Below are positions 16,636 to 24,895 of a stretch of 64,000 bases of DNA, piece by piece. The notes beneath the pieces were generated by a model. The model was not told the origin of the DNA and searched no databases. It saw only the letters and a program-made list of their open reading frames with translations. The DNA is from Rhodopseudomonas sp. (GTDB lineage: Bacteria > Pseudomonadota > Alphaproteobacteria > Rhizobiales > Xanthobacteraceae). Each line of letters begins with the position of its first letter. Positions within the stretch are counted from its first letter, which is position 1. Position numbers and translations under genes: made by a program. The stretch is from contig WGNB01000022.1 in NCBI GenBank assembly GCA_016124795.1, forward strand, positions 1 to 64,000, read 5' to 3'.

Positions 16636-19600
16636 TCACGACCGCGCTCGTCGTCCCGGCACATGGGCCGAACCGGGCGCGGATACGCCGAGATCGGCGG
16701 CCAGTTCCGGCATCTCGCGCATCAGCGCTATCAGCCGGCTTTCCCGACCGCCGAGGGCTCTGGCTTCGCGATGGTCCTCGATCGGCCGGCGTACCTCGTC
16801 GGCGCGCGCCAGCCCGTCAATGTCGGCACCCTGTTCGGCCAGCTTGGCCAGCCAGACCGTGAGGTCTTCCAGCTGGTCGGCGACGACATGAATGACGCCG
16901 CTTTCCGATTGCACCCGGCCGCTCACCTTGACATAGCGCGCGCCGAGCACGATCGGGCGGACACGTTCGAAGATCTTCGGCCAGACGATCACATTGGCGA
17001 CCGCGCTTTCATCCTCGATCGTCATGAACACCACGCCGCGCGCCGAGCCCGGCCGTTGCCGGCAGGTGACCAGCCCGGAAATGGTGGCGCGCGCACCGGT
17101 GGCAAGTTGCGACAGAGCCTGGTTGCGGATGACGCCGTGTGCGGTCAGATCGGCGCGCAGGAATTGCGCCGGGTGGGCGCGCAGCGACAGCCGCAGGAAG
17201 CGATAGTCGTTGACGACCTCTTCGCCGAGCGGCATCGGCGGCAATGCGACGTCGGGCTCGCGCGAGCGCGGGTCATGCGTGAGAGCGCCGACGGCGGGCG
17301 AGGCAAACAACGGCAGGTCGTCGTTGCTGTCGCCGACGCGGCCGAGCGCCTTGGCCGCCCAGAGCCCGTCGCGGCGCGACAGGCCAAGCGAGGCAAAGGC
17401 GTCGGCATCGGCCAGCCGCTCCAGCACGCGCGGCGACAGGCCGGTGCGCAGCCACAGATCGCGGACGGAGTCGTAGTTCTTCTTTCCTTCTCCACGCGCC
17501 GCATCGCCGGGCGTCGGGAGGGAGAAAGACGCCGCATTGCGCTTCGCCACAATCAGGTTGGCTTCTTCCTCGTTCAGTCCCTTGATTTCGCGCAGGCCCA
17601 GCCGGATCGCATGATCGGTGCGGACGTCGTCGCGCATCGTGCGATGCTGGGGAAACATGTGATCGGCGGCGCGCTGGCCCGGCTCCAGCGTCGAATCCCA
17701 ATCCGAATGGTTGATGTCGGGCGCGCGCACCTCGACGCCATGTTCGCGGGCGTCGCGCACGATCTGGGCCGGCGCATAGAAGCCCATCGGTTGCGCGTTG
17801 AGCAGCGCCGTCGCGAAGACATCCGGATAATGACACTTCAGCCAGGCCGAGGCATAGACCAGCAGCGCGAAGCTCGCGGCATGGCTCTCCGGGAAACCGT
17901 ATTCGCCGAAGCCTTCGATCTGCTGGAAGCAGCGTTCGGCGAAGGCGCGCTCATAGCCATTGGCCAACATGCCGTCGATCATCTTGCGCTGGAAGGTGCC
18001 GATGGTGCCGACGCGCTTGAAGGTCGCCATCGCGCGCCGCAGCTTGTCGGCTTCCGACGGCGTGAAGCCGGCGGCGACGATGGCGATCTTCATCGCCTGT
18101 TCCTGAAACAGCGGCACGCCGAGCGTTTTCGACAGCACGGCTTCGAGGTCTTTCGACGGATAGGACACTTTCTCCAGGCCCTGACGGCGGCGCAGATAAG
18201 GATGCACCATGTCGCCCTGGATCGGGCCGGGCCGCACGATCGCGACCTCGATGACGAGATCGTAGAAATTCGTCGGCTTGAGGCGCGGCAGCATGGTCAT
18301 CTGGGCGCGGCTCTCGACCTGGAATACGCCGAGGGAATCGGCGCGCTGCAACATGCGATAGATGGCGTCGTCCTTGTCCGGGATTGACGACAGGGTACGG
18401 CGCTCGTCGTAATGCCGCTCCGCCAGATCGAAAGCCTTGCGGATGCAGGACAGCATGCCGAGGCCGAGCACGTCGATCTTCAAGATGCCGAGTGCGTCGA
18501 GGTCGTCCTTGTCCCATTCGACGAAGGTGCGGTCCTCCATCGCGCCATTGCCGATCGGCATGACTTCGTCGAGCCGGCTGCGGGTGATGACGAAGCCGCC
18601 GACATGTTGCGACAGATGACGCGGGAAGCCGGATATTTCCTGGGACAGCGCCGAAATCTGCTTGACGCGCCGGCTGTCGGGATCGAGCCCGGCGCGCTTG
18701 AGATCGGCATGGCCGTCGCTGCCGCCCCCCCAGATCGACGACGACAGCGCACTAATGGTGTCCTGCGACAGGCCGAAGACCTTGCCGACCTCGCGGATCG
18801 CCGAACGGCCGCGATAGCTGATGACGGTGGCGGCGATGCCGGCGCGCTCGCGGCCGTATTTGCGGTAGATATACTGGATGACCTCCTCGCGCCGTTCATG
18901 CTCGAAGTCGACGTCGATGTCGGGCGGTTCGCGCCGCTCCGGCGAGATGAAACGCTCGAACAGGAGATCGGCGCGGTCGGGATCGACCTCAGTGACGCCG
19001 AGACAGAAACATACGGCGGAATTGGCCGCCGAACCGCGGCCTTGACAGAGAATGCCCTGGCTGCGGGCATAGCGCACGATGTCATGCACGGTCAGGAAAT
19101 AGGGCGCGTATTTAAGTTGCGCGATCAGGTCGAGTTCGTATTCGATGCCGGCACGCACCTTGGCGGGAATGCCTTGCGGATAGCGCCGCGCCGCGCCCTG
19201 TTCGGTGAGATGACGCAAGGCGGCCTGCGCATTGTCGAAGCCGGCGACGGTCTCGTCGGGATATTCATATTTCAATTCGTCGAGCGAGAAGCTCAGCGCC
19301 TCGCTCAGCCGCACGGTTTCGTCGATCGCCTCGGGCGCGTCACGGAACAGCCGTGCCATCTCGGCCGGCGGTTTGAGAAAGCGCTCGGCATTGGCGGCAA
19401 GCTTGCGGCCGGCGCGGTCGATGGTCGTCTTCTCGCGGATGCAGGTCAGCACGTCGGCAAGCATCCGGCGGTCGGGGTGATGGAAGTGAACGTCGTTGAT
19501 CGCGATCAGCGGCACGGCGGTTTCGCGCGCCAGTGTTCTCAGCCGCGTGAGCCGGCTGCGGTCCTGGCCGCGATACAGCATCGTGGCGGCGAGCCGCACC

Positions 19601-20106
19601 CGACCGGGGGCGATGGCGCGCAGGGCTTTAAGGACGTGACGAATGTCATGCGTGGCGCGCTCTCTGTTGTCCCGTCCCCTTTGTTGGGGAGGGGACGATG
19701 ACGCGGAAGGTGGTGACGTTGTGTTTTCCATCGCCACCAGCTCCAGCCCGAAGGCATGGGCGATCAGGTCGTCGCGGGTCAGAAGGCAATGGCCTTTATC
19801 GGCGCGCAGATTGCCGAGCGTAATGAGGCGGGTCAGCCGGCCCCAGCCGGCACGGTCGCGCGGATAAGCCAGGATGTCCGGCGTGCCATCGCTGAACACC
19901 AGCCGCGCGCCCGGATGATAGTTGACCGGCAGGTTCTGCTCGCGTTTGGCCAGATGCGCGCGCACCACGCCGGCGACCGAATTGCGGTCGCACAGACCGA
20001 TGCCGGTCAGGCCGAGCAGGGCGGCCTGCACCATCAATTCCTCCGGATGCGACGCGCCGCGCAGGAAGGAGAAGTTCGAACTGCAAGCGAATTCGATGTA
20101 ACGCAT
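16636..20106 (-). CDS. dnaE2: Error-prone DNA polymerase III alpha-like subunit DnaE2
   Basis: Translesion C-family polymerase of 1156 residues acting with ImuA and ImuB in SOS mutagenesis. The PHP domain starts immediately (MRYIEFACSSNFSFLRGASH). The polymerase active site PDIDVDF provides Asp396, Asp398 and Asp400, and the C-terminal OB domain includes ATISGLVTCRQRPGSARG. The start at 20106 is chosen because the family begins at this strand; the upstream frame crosses a palindrome and non-homologous sequence. Two in-frame segments, residues about 127-154 and 860-876, look foreign to the family and coincide with DNA palindromes. It is the last gene of the imuA-imuB-dnaE2 operon. Confidence 0.94.
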   Translation of the reverse strand: MRYIEFACSSNFSFLRGASHPEELMVQAALLGLTGIGLCDRNSVAGVVRAHLAKREQNLPVNYHPGARLVFSDGTPDILAYPRDRAGWGRLTRLITLGNLRADKGHCLLTRDDLIAHAFGLELVAMENTTSPPSASSSPPQQRGRDNRERATHDIRHVLKALRAIAPGRVRLAATMLYRGQDRSRLTRLRTLARETAVPLIAINDVHFHHPDRRMLADVLTCIREKTTIDRAGRKLAANAERFLKPPAEMARLFRDAPEAIDETVRLSEALSFSLDELKYEYPDETVAGFDNAQAALRHLTEQGAARRYPQGIPAKVRAGIEYELDLIAQLKYAPYFLTVHDIVRYARSQGILCQGRGSAANSAVCFCLGVTEVDPDRADLLFERFISPERREPPDIDVDFEHERREEVIQYIYRKYGRERAGIAATVISYRGRSAIREVGKVFGLSQDTISALSSSIWGGGSDGHADLKRAGLDPDSRRVKQISALSQEISGFPRHLSQHVGGFVITRSRLDEVMPIGNGAMEDRTFVEWDKDDLDALGILKIDVLGLGMLSCIRKAFDLAERHYDERRTLSSIPDKDDAIYRMLQRADSLGVFQVESRAQMTMLPRLKPTNFYDLVIEVAIVRPGPIQGDMVHPYLRRRQGLEKVSYPSKDLEAVLSKTLGVPLFQEQAMKIAIVAAGFTPSEADKLRRAMATFKRVGTIGTFQRKMIDGMLANGYERAFAERCFQQIEGFGEYGFPESHAASFALLVYASAWLKCHYPDVFATALLNAQPMGFYAPAQIVRDAREHGVEVRAPDINHSDWDSTLEPGQRAADHMFPQHRTMRDDVRTDHAIRLGLREIKGLNEEEANLIVAKRNAASFSLPTPGDAARGEGKKNYDSVRDLWLRTGLSPRVLERLADADAFASLGLSRRDGLWAAKALGRVGDSNDDLPLFASPAVGALTHDPRSREPDVALPPMPLGEEVVNDYRFLRLSLRAHPAQFLRADLTAHGVIRNQALSQLATGARATISGLVTCRQRPGSARGVVFMTIEDESAVANVIVWPKIFERVRPIVLGARYVKVSGRVQSESGVIHVVADQLEDLTVWLAKLAEQGADIDGLARADEVRRPIEDHREARALGGRESRLIALMREMPELAADLGVSAPGSAHVPGRRARS
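17482..17528. repeat. In-frame palindromic insertion in dnaE2 (C-terminal part)
   Basis: Imperfect palindrome whose left arm CTTTCCTTCTCCACGC is complementary, with small gaps, to the right arm ending GGAGGGAGAAAG. It encodes low-complexity residues SLPTPGDAARGEGKKN between two conserved DnaE2 segments. The frame is preserved. Confidence 0.6.
19673..19697. repeat. In-frame palindromic insertion in dnaE2 (PHP domain)
   Basis: Palindrome with arms CGTCCCCT (19673-19680) and AGGGGACG (19690-19697) at the centre of a Ser/Pro/Gln/Arg-rich insertion (about residues 127-154) that interrupts the PHP domain. The core resembles the intercistronic element at 20131-20153. Confidence 0.6.
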
Positions 20107-20130
20107 GGCCTTAACGCAGATACTGACCAC

Positions 20131-20153
20131 CCCTCTCCCTTGGCGGGAGAGGG
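20131..20153. repeat. Palindromic element between imuB and dnaE2
   Basis: Perfect 9-bp inverted repeat CCCTCTCCC (20131-20139) / GGGAGAGGG (20145-20153) with loop TTGGC, in the 77-base gap between imuB and dnaE2. It could form a hairpin in the operon mRNA. There is no T-run, so it is read as a dispersed palindrome rather than a terminator. Confidence 0.7.
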
Positions 20154-20183
20154 TTAGGAGCGCGCAGGACGAATTCGGAATCC

Positions 20184-21842
20184 TTACGCAAAGGTGCCGT
20201 GCACGAACCAGCCCGGCGCGCGGCCTTGCGCCATGTCGTGCGGCGTGACGTCGCGATAAAGACCGGCGCGGAACAGCCAGAAGCGATGACCGGATTCGTC
20301 CTCGACGCGGAAGTAATCGCGCGTCAGATTGTGTGGCTGCTGTCTTGCGAACGAGGCCGGTTCGCTCCACCAGTCGCCTTCGATGCGTTCCGGTCCGTCG
20401 GCCGCGATGACGTCGTGCTGGGCGCGCCGCCAGCGGAAGCGCAAGGGCGGGCCGTCCGGCACTTCCGCCAGAGCCTCGATCGGTTCCGGCTGGTTCAGCA
20501 GGCGCAACGGACGTGGGGCGAGTTCGGTAGTGGCGCGATGGCGGCGAAAGGCATCCCAGCCGAGCGCGCGGTCGTGAAGATCGCGGCCGGTGTTCTGCGC
20601 CGGCATCATGGCCGCGGCCTGCTCGGGGATATGGCTGTCATGCGCCACCGTGCGGCGGACGCGACCGGCGCCGAGCCGCGCGCTCAGGCGATCGACCAGC
20701 CGCACCAGTTCGCGGGCGTCCTCGGCGGCGCCGATGCCGATCTGTTCGGCCGGCGCCGGCTCGGCAACGGCAACCGCCAGCCGCACCATGTCGAAGCCGA
20801 AACCGGGATCGTATTCGTCGGCCAGCGCCGCCAGCCGTTCGGCAAACAGCGCGCGGATGTCCTGGGCATTGCGCAAGGGCCGGGCGCAGCCGGTGGCGAT
20901 CCGGCGCAGCGCGCCGTCGGTGCGGAATAAAGTAAGCTCCAGCCGGCGCGCGCCGTCGCCGCGCCGTTCGAGCGCGATAGCCAGCCGCCCCGCCAGCTTC
21001 TCGACGGTGCCAAGCACATCGTCTTCGCGTCCGATCGGTTCGTGAAACCGTTGTTCGGCGACATAGGGCGCGACCGGCAGCCGTGGATTGAGCGGCTCAT
21101 GCTCAAGACCGAGCGCGCGATCGAGCTGGCGTAGCAGGTCGCCGCCGAAACGCGCGGTCAGCGGGCTGCGCGGCAGATCGGCGATGTCGCGCACGCGCTT
21201 GAGGCCGACACGGGCGAGCGAGGCGACGGTCTCCGGCGGCAGGCGCAACGCCATTAGCGGCAGCGGCAACAGTATCGCGCGTTCCGTGCCGGTGTCATAG
21301 GCGGCCGGTCTGCCGCCATGCGCTGCGGCATAGGCGGCGCCGATCGTGCCGGCGATCGCAATGCGATAGGTAAAGCCGGCCTGCGCGATCCGTTGGCCGA
21401 GATCGGCGACCAGTTCGGACTCGCCACCGTACAGGTGCGCGCAACCGCCGATGTCGAGCAGCAGGCCGTCGGGCGGGTCGGTCGCGACCAGCGGCGTATA
21501 GCGCAGGCACCAGTCGGCGATGTTGTCGAGCAGCGCGGCGTCGGCCTGGCTGTCTTCTTCCAGCGCCTCGATGGCCGGATGCATGGCGCGGGCCTGCGTT
21601 AGCGCCATGCCGGCATGAAGGCCGAGCGTTTCGGCGTCTTCATCGACGGCGGTCAGCACATCGGCATTGCCGCGTTTGCCGTAAATGACGAGCGGCGGTT
21701 CGCTCAGCGTTTCCGCGCTTCGGAGTGATGAAGAGTCCGAATGCGCGAAGGCCGAGGCGTCACGCAATCTTTTGACGCGATCGGTCGCGAGCCGGGGCAG
21801 CCACAGGCACAGTATGCGTTGCGAGGATGAAGCGTTCATCAT
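20184..21842 (-). CDS. imuB: ImuB, Y-family polymerase-like mutasome protein
   Basis: Inactive Y-family polymerase homologue (552 residues) that links DnaE2 and the beta clamp in the SOS mutasome. The family N-terminus LCLWLPRLATDRV is present. Where active Y-polymerases carry a catalytic SxDE-type motif this protein has LLLDIGGCAHLYGGE, consistent with lost catalysis. The start at 21842 has GGAG five bases upstream and lies 83 bases inside the imuA reading frame. Residues about 28-48 are a Ser-rich segment that splits the conserved N-terminus and match a DNA palindrome. The gene runs in the same operon as imuA and dnaE2. Confidence 0.92.
   Translation of the reverse strand: MMNASSSQRILCLWLPRLATDRVKRLRDASAFAHSDSSSLRSAETLSEPPLVIYGKRGNADVLTAVDEDAETLGLHAGMALTQARAMHPAIEALEEDSQADAALLDNIADWCLRYTPLVATDPPDGLLLDIGGCAHLYGGESELVADLGQRIAQAGFTYRIAIAGTIGAAYAAAHGGRPAAYDTGTERAILLPLPLMALRLPPETVASLARVGLKRVRDIADLPRSPLTARFGGDLLRQLDRALGLEHEPLNPRLPVAPYVAEQRFHEPIGREDDVLGTVEKLAGRLAIALERRGDGARRLELTLFRTDGALRRIATGCARPLRNAQDIRALFAERLAALADEYDPGFGFDMVRLAVAVAEPAPAEQIGIGAAEDARELVRLVDRLSARLGAGRVRRTVAHDSHIPEQAAAMMPAQNTGRDLHDRALGWDAFRRHRATTELAPRPLRLLNQPEPIEALAEVPDGPPLRFRWRRAQHDVIAADGPERIEGDWWSEPASFARQQPHNLTRDYFRVEDESGHRFWLFRAGLYRDVTPHDMAQGRAPGWFVHGTFA
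21714..21747. repeat. In-frame palindromic insertion in imuB
   Basis: Arms CGCGCTTCGGA (21714-21724) and TCCGAATGCGCG (21736-21747) pair with a single bulge. The segment encodes part of the Ser-rich residues 28-48 that interrupt the conserved ImuB N-terminus. Confidence 0.6.
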
Positions 21843-22545
21843 TCTCTCTCCATTCGAAGATCCATGAGCCGGTCGGACCGCGACGGTTGCGGATGAGTTG
21901 CGCGGCAAAGCGTGGCGCGCCGAATTCGAAGTCCGGGACCGGCAATGATGGCGCGGCGCCGACGATCCAGCGGGTGGCGGCGGTCGAGGCATCGCGCGCC
22001 GGGCTGGCGCGCAGCAGCAGGGCGAGCGCGCCGCTTTGCGCCGCCGCCAGCGACAGCCGCCGTACCGCGACGGCATCGAGCGGACCGTGGCGGATTTCGC
22101 CGATCGCGGCGCCGATGGCATGGCAGCGCAGGGCTTCTTCCATCGTCCACAACAGGTCGCGGCGATGGCCGACGGTAACGGTCAGCAGGCGTTCGGGATC
22201 GAGCGTGAAGGCGTCGAGGCCGGGGCCATAAGGCGCGCCGCTTTCGGCCAGCGCCATGTCCTCGGCGATCCAGACGAGGTGTTTCCTGGTCGCTCCGGGT
22301 TCGCTCACACCGTTCGCGCCCCGGGATGACGAGGCAGGCAGCGCCGCCAGCCCGAGCGTGAAGCCGGTAGCGGCGGCCAGATGCGGCTCGCCGGCCGCCG
22401 CGATCTCATGCAGCGCGCCCGGCGCCAGTCCGCCGCCGAGGGCGGCGTCGACTTCGGCAATGCCGAAGGGCACAAGACCGGGATCGCTATCGAGCCCGGT
22501 CGCCTTCTGCAAAGTCGTCAGACGCTGGCGTAATTCGTCGAGCAT
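21760..22545 (-). CDS. imuA: ImuA, RecA-like SOS mutagenesis protein
   Basis: RecA-fold partner of ImuB and DnaE2 (261 residues). Features are VPFGIAEVDAALGGGLAPGALHEI, which is typical of the ImuA/SulA-like family, and a later RDLLWTMEEALRC segment. Residues 72-89 (SSSRGANGVSEPGATRKH) are a low-complexity insert between two core strands and coincide with a palindromic repeat. It is the first gene of the operon. A LexA-type site lies 62 bases before its start, and its 3' end overlaps imuB by 83 bases. These genes raise mutation rate during DNA damage tolerance. Confidence 0.92.
   Translation of the reverse strand: MLDELRQRLTTLQKATGLDSDPGLVPFGIAEVDAALGGGLAPGALHEIAAAGEPHLAAATGFTLGLAALPASSSRGANGVSEPGATRKHLVWIAEDMALAESGAPYGPGLDAFTLDPERLLTVTVGHRRDLLWTMEEALRCHAIGAAIGEIRHGPLDAVAVRRLSLAAAQSGALALLLRASPARDASTAATRWIVGAAPSLPVPDFEFGAPRFAAQLIRNRRGPTGSWIFEWRENDERFILATHTVPVAAPARDRSRQKIA
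22287..22333. repeat. In-frame palindromic insertion in imuA
   Basis: Contains the CCCGGGATGACG end and GGTTCGC-type internal arm seen in the intergenic repeats near 47.0 and 59.7 kb. It encodes the foreign-looking residues 72-89 of ImuA without breaking the frame. Confidence 0.6.
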
Positions 22546-22606
22546 CGATCAAGCCTTTGACGGAACACTACAAATCTGGTGGCCGGGCGCTGTGGCGTCG
22601 GCTTTT

Positions 22607-22621
22607 GTTCTCTATTTGTTC
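22607..22621. promoter_or_regulatory. LexA (SOS) box for imuA-imuB-dnaE2
   Basis: GTTC TCTATTT GTTC, an exact match to the alphaproteobacterial LexA site GTTC-N7-GTTC (GAAC-N7-GAAC on the coding strand). It lies 62 bases upstream of the imuA start, as expected for LexA repression of this operon. Confidence 0.88.
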
Positions 22622-22758
22622 TAGTTCTCTCCCGTCACACCGTCAAGCCGCAAGGGAAGGGAGGCCGGGCCGGCCGAGGCACCATGCCTAGCGGGCGGTT
22701 GGTAAAATGGGCTTTCGTGGGGCTCGGAAACAGCCGCCGGCGAACGGGAATCGCCGGC

Positions 22759-22790
22759 AAAAAAAGAAAAGCCCGGCTCAAGACCGGGCT
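22759..22790 (-). terminator. Rho-independent terminator after small hypothetical gene
   Basis: On the minus strand AGCCCGG, a 7-nt loop and CCGGGCT (stem 22770-22776 with 22784-22790) are followed by TTTTCTTTTTTT. This is a textbook intrinsic terminator 25 bases after the stop of the 62-residue gene, insulating the SOS operon. Confidence 0.9.
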
Positions 22791-22814
22791 CCTCTTACAA
22801 AATTCACGGACGGC

Positions 22815-23003
22815 TTAGGCCGTCTTGTCGACGATCGTACCGGTGCCGGGGCTCGGGGCCGCTTGCACGGAGGCCGAGCTCGACCCGCTGCCGTCATTGT
22901 CGCCATCGTTATCCTGGCTCGGCGACGGCCCTTGGGTCTGTGCCGAACTGATCGGAGCGACGGGCGCTTGCGGAGGCGCCGATCCAACAGATGAGACGTT
23001 CAT
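22815..23003 (-). CDS. Small conserved hypothetical protein, Ser/Pro/Asp-rich
   Basis: Protein of 62 residues with no membrane segment and little predicted structure. It begins MNVSSVGSAPPQAP, has a central acidic DNDGDNDG stretch and ends GTGTIVDKTA. The ATG at 23003 has AAAGGA eight bases upstream, and a strong terminator follows the stop, so it is a real monocistronic gene. I recall similar short proteins with the MNVSSV start and VDKTA end in Bradyrhizobiaceae; the function is unknown. The DxDxDG-like centre could bind Ca2+, which is speculative. Confidence 0.75.
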   Translation of the reverse strand: MNVSSVGSAPPQAPVAPISSAQTQGPSPSQDNDGDNDGSGSSSASVQAAPSPGTGTIVDKTA

Positions 23004-23131
23004 ATACAAGTCCTTTGTATGCCCCCGTTAAAGGGCATAGGCCCAAGAAGCTAACGTGGAACTAAATTAGATAGTAAATTACGTCGCCATCCCGGGATTG
23101 GTGTCAGGAATAGGCGGATACCGCAGCGGGA

Positions 23132-23362
23132 TCACTTCGGCTGTAACAAAGCCCGGCCGCGCGGCGTCAGCATCAGCCGCGATTGCCGCATTTCATTGCC
23201 GCCTTCGAAGCGGATCAGGCCGTCGGAGATGGCGTCTTCCCATATGGCGAAATGCGGGCAACTGCGCCGCCAGGCTTCGCCATCGGCATAGCTTCGCTCG
23301 CCCTCGTCGATCCAGGCGAGGAATTGCTGCGTCAGCAATTGCGCGGCGGTGGTCATGACCAT
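23132..23362 (-). CDS. Small hypothetical protein (76 residues)
   Basis: Soluble, mixed-charge protein beginning MVMTTAAQLLTQQFLAWIDEG and ending SRLMLTPRGRALLQPK. The C-terminal LTPRGRALL resembles the wing end of small winged-helix or HTH domains, which often read LTxxGRxLL, so a DNA-binding role is possible but not shown. The ribosome binding site is weak, and codon bias and GC pattern match neighbouring genes. No family is assigned. Confidence 0.65.
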   Translation of the reverse strand: MVMTTAAQLLTQQFLAWIDEGERSYADGEAWRRSCPHFAIWEDAISDGLIRFEGGNEMRQSRLMLTPRGRALLQPK

Positions 23363-23425
23363 GTTATTTTACACGAACATGGCAAATTCGTCACCGTGAG
23401 GCTTATCGTTGGCGCGGCTCGCATC

Positions 23426-24655
23426 TCAGGATGAGGCGACCCGCCGTTCCTCGGTGTGAATGTCGACCTGCGACTCCAGCGTCTTGTGCACTGGACACTT
23501 GTCGGCGATCTCCATCAGTTTCTGACGTTGGCCGTCGTCGAGCGGACCTTCCAGCGTGATGATGCGCTCGATATGGTCGACCATGCTCACCTTGGTGTCG
23601 CAGTCTTCGCAGTCCTTGCTGTGGATCTTGCCGTGGCTCAAACGCACCGACACATCGGTTAGCGGGATTTTCTTGAACTCGGCATAAAGCCGGATTGTCA
23701 TCGAGGTGCAGGCGCCCAGGCCCGCCAGCAGGAAGTCGTAAGGCCCCGGCCCGGAATTCAGGCCGCCGAGTTTTTCCGGCTCGTCGGCGAGCATGCGATG
23801 CGGGCCGGTCAGAATTTCCTGCTGGAATTTGCCGCCATGGGTTTCGCGCACCAGCACCAGTCCGGCCTCGACTTCCGCCTCGGTCATCACTTCGGGCTTG
23901 TCGAGATAACGCTCCGCCCAGGCCGCGATCACATCGGCGACATAGACCGCGTCGTCCTTCTTCGTCAGCAGATGATCGGCCTTGTCGAGCGATACGAAAC
24001 TTTTCGGATGCTTGGCGGCGAGAAAGATATGCGAGGCATTGTCGATGCCGACGAAGCTGTCGGTCGGCGCGTGAAATACCAGCAACGCCTTGCGCAGGCC
24101 GGCGATATGGCTATCGAGTTTGGCCGCGGCGATATCGTCGAGAAACGCCTTCTTGATCGTGAAGGGCCGGCCGACCAGTTTGACTTCGAGTTCGCCTTGT
24201 TCTCGGATGGTGTCGACGTGTTCCTTGAACAGACCGGTGACGTGGCCCGGATCGTAGGGCGCGCCGATGGTGACGACCGCGCGCGCTTCGGGGATGCGAT
24301 GCGCCGCCGCCAGCACGGCGGCGCCGCCGAGGCTGTGTCCGATCAGGATCGAGGCCGGTCCGTGTGCGGCGCGCAAGTGATCGGCGGCCGCGACCAGATC
24401 CTCGATGTTCGAGGAAAAATGCGTATTGGCGAATTCGCCTTCGCTCGAACCCAGGCCGGTGAAATCGAAACGCAGTACGGCGATGCCGTGAATGGTCAGG
24501 CGTTCGGCGATGCGCTTGGCGGCGAGATTGTCCTGACCGCAGGTGAAACAATGCGCCAGCAGCGCGAAGGCGGTCGGCTTGCCGAGCGGCCAGTCGAGCG
24601 TGGCGGCGAGCTGCTCGCCCTGGGCATTGGGGAAGGTGAATTTTTCACTGCGCAT
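23426..24655 (-). CDS. Bifunctional alpha/beta hydrolase - OsmC family protein
   Basis: Fusion of 409 residues. The N-terminal alpha/beta-hydrolase (about 1-250) has the nucleophile elbow GHSLGG (Ser108) and a late His region (DKADHLL). The C-terminal OsmC/Ohr domain (about 260-409) has GLGACTSMT and CPVHKTLE, with the two cysteines used by OsmC proteins to reduce organic hydroperoxides. The start at 24655 (MRSEKFTFPN) is preferred over an upstream in-frame codon because the family begins here and AGAGG precedes it. The fusion is a known architecture. Possible roles are peroxide defence and ester hydrolysis. Confidence 0.9.
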   Translation of the reverse strand: MRSEKFTFPNAQGEQLAATLDWPLGKPTAFALLAHCFTCGQDNLAAKRIAERLTIHGIAVLRFDFTGLGSSEGEFANTHFSSNIEDLVAAADHLRAAHGPASILIGHSLGGAAVLAAAHRIPEARAVVTIGAPYDPGHVTGLFKEHVDTIREQGELEVKLVGRPFTIKKAFLDDIAAAKLDSHIAGLRKALLVFHAPTDSFVGIDNASHIFLAAKHPKSFVSLDKADHLLTKKDDAVYVADVIAAWAERYLDKPEVMTEAEVEAGLVLVRETHGGKFQQEILTGPHRMLADEPEKLGGLNSGPGPYDFLLAGLGACTSMTIRLYAEFKKIPLTDVSVRLSHGKIHSKDCEDCDTKVSMVDHIERIITLEGPLDDGQRQKLMEIADKCPVHKTLESQVDIHTEERRVASS

Positions 24656-24895
24656 GGCAAGGCCTCTTGACGACGAGACGTGGCGGGACCGGCTCACCAC
24701 GGCGGTTCGACCTTATATATAGGCAAATCGCCGGAACGCCCGGTAACGGCCGTGGCTATGACAGAGAATTTATCGGCGCTTGATCGTCGGCGGTCCGCCC
24801 TCTGACCGGCTTGCAAAAGCGGACGTGCTTGCCCAGCTTGTCAGGCTTGTTGTCATGTTTATCATTCATAATGCCTAGTCCGTCCGGAGACTGTC

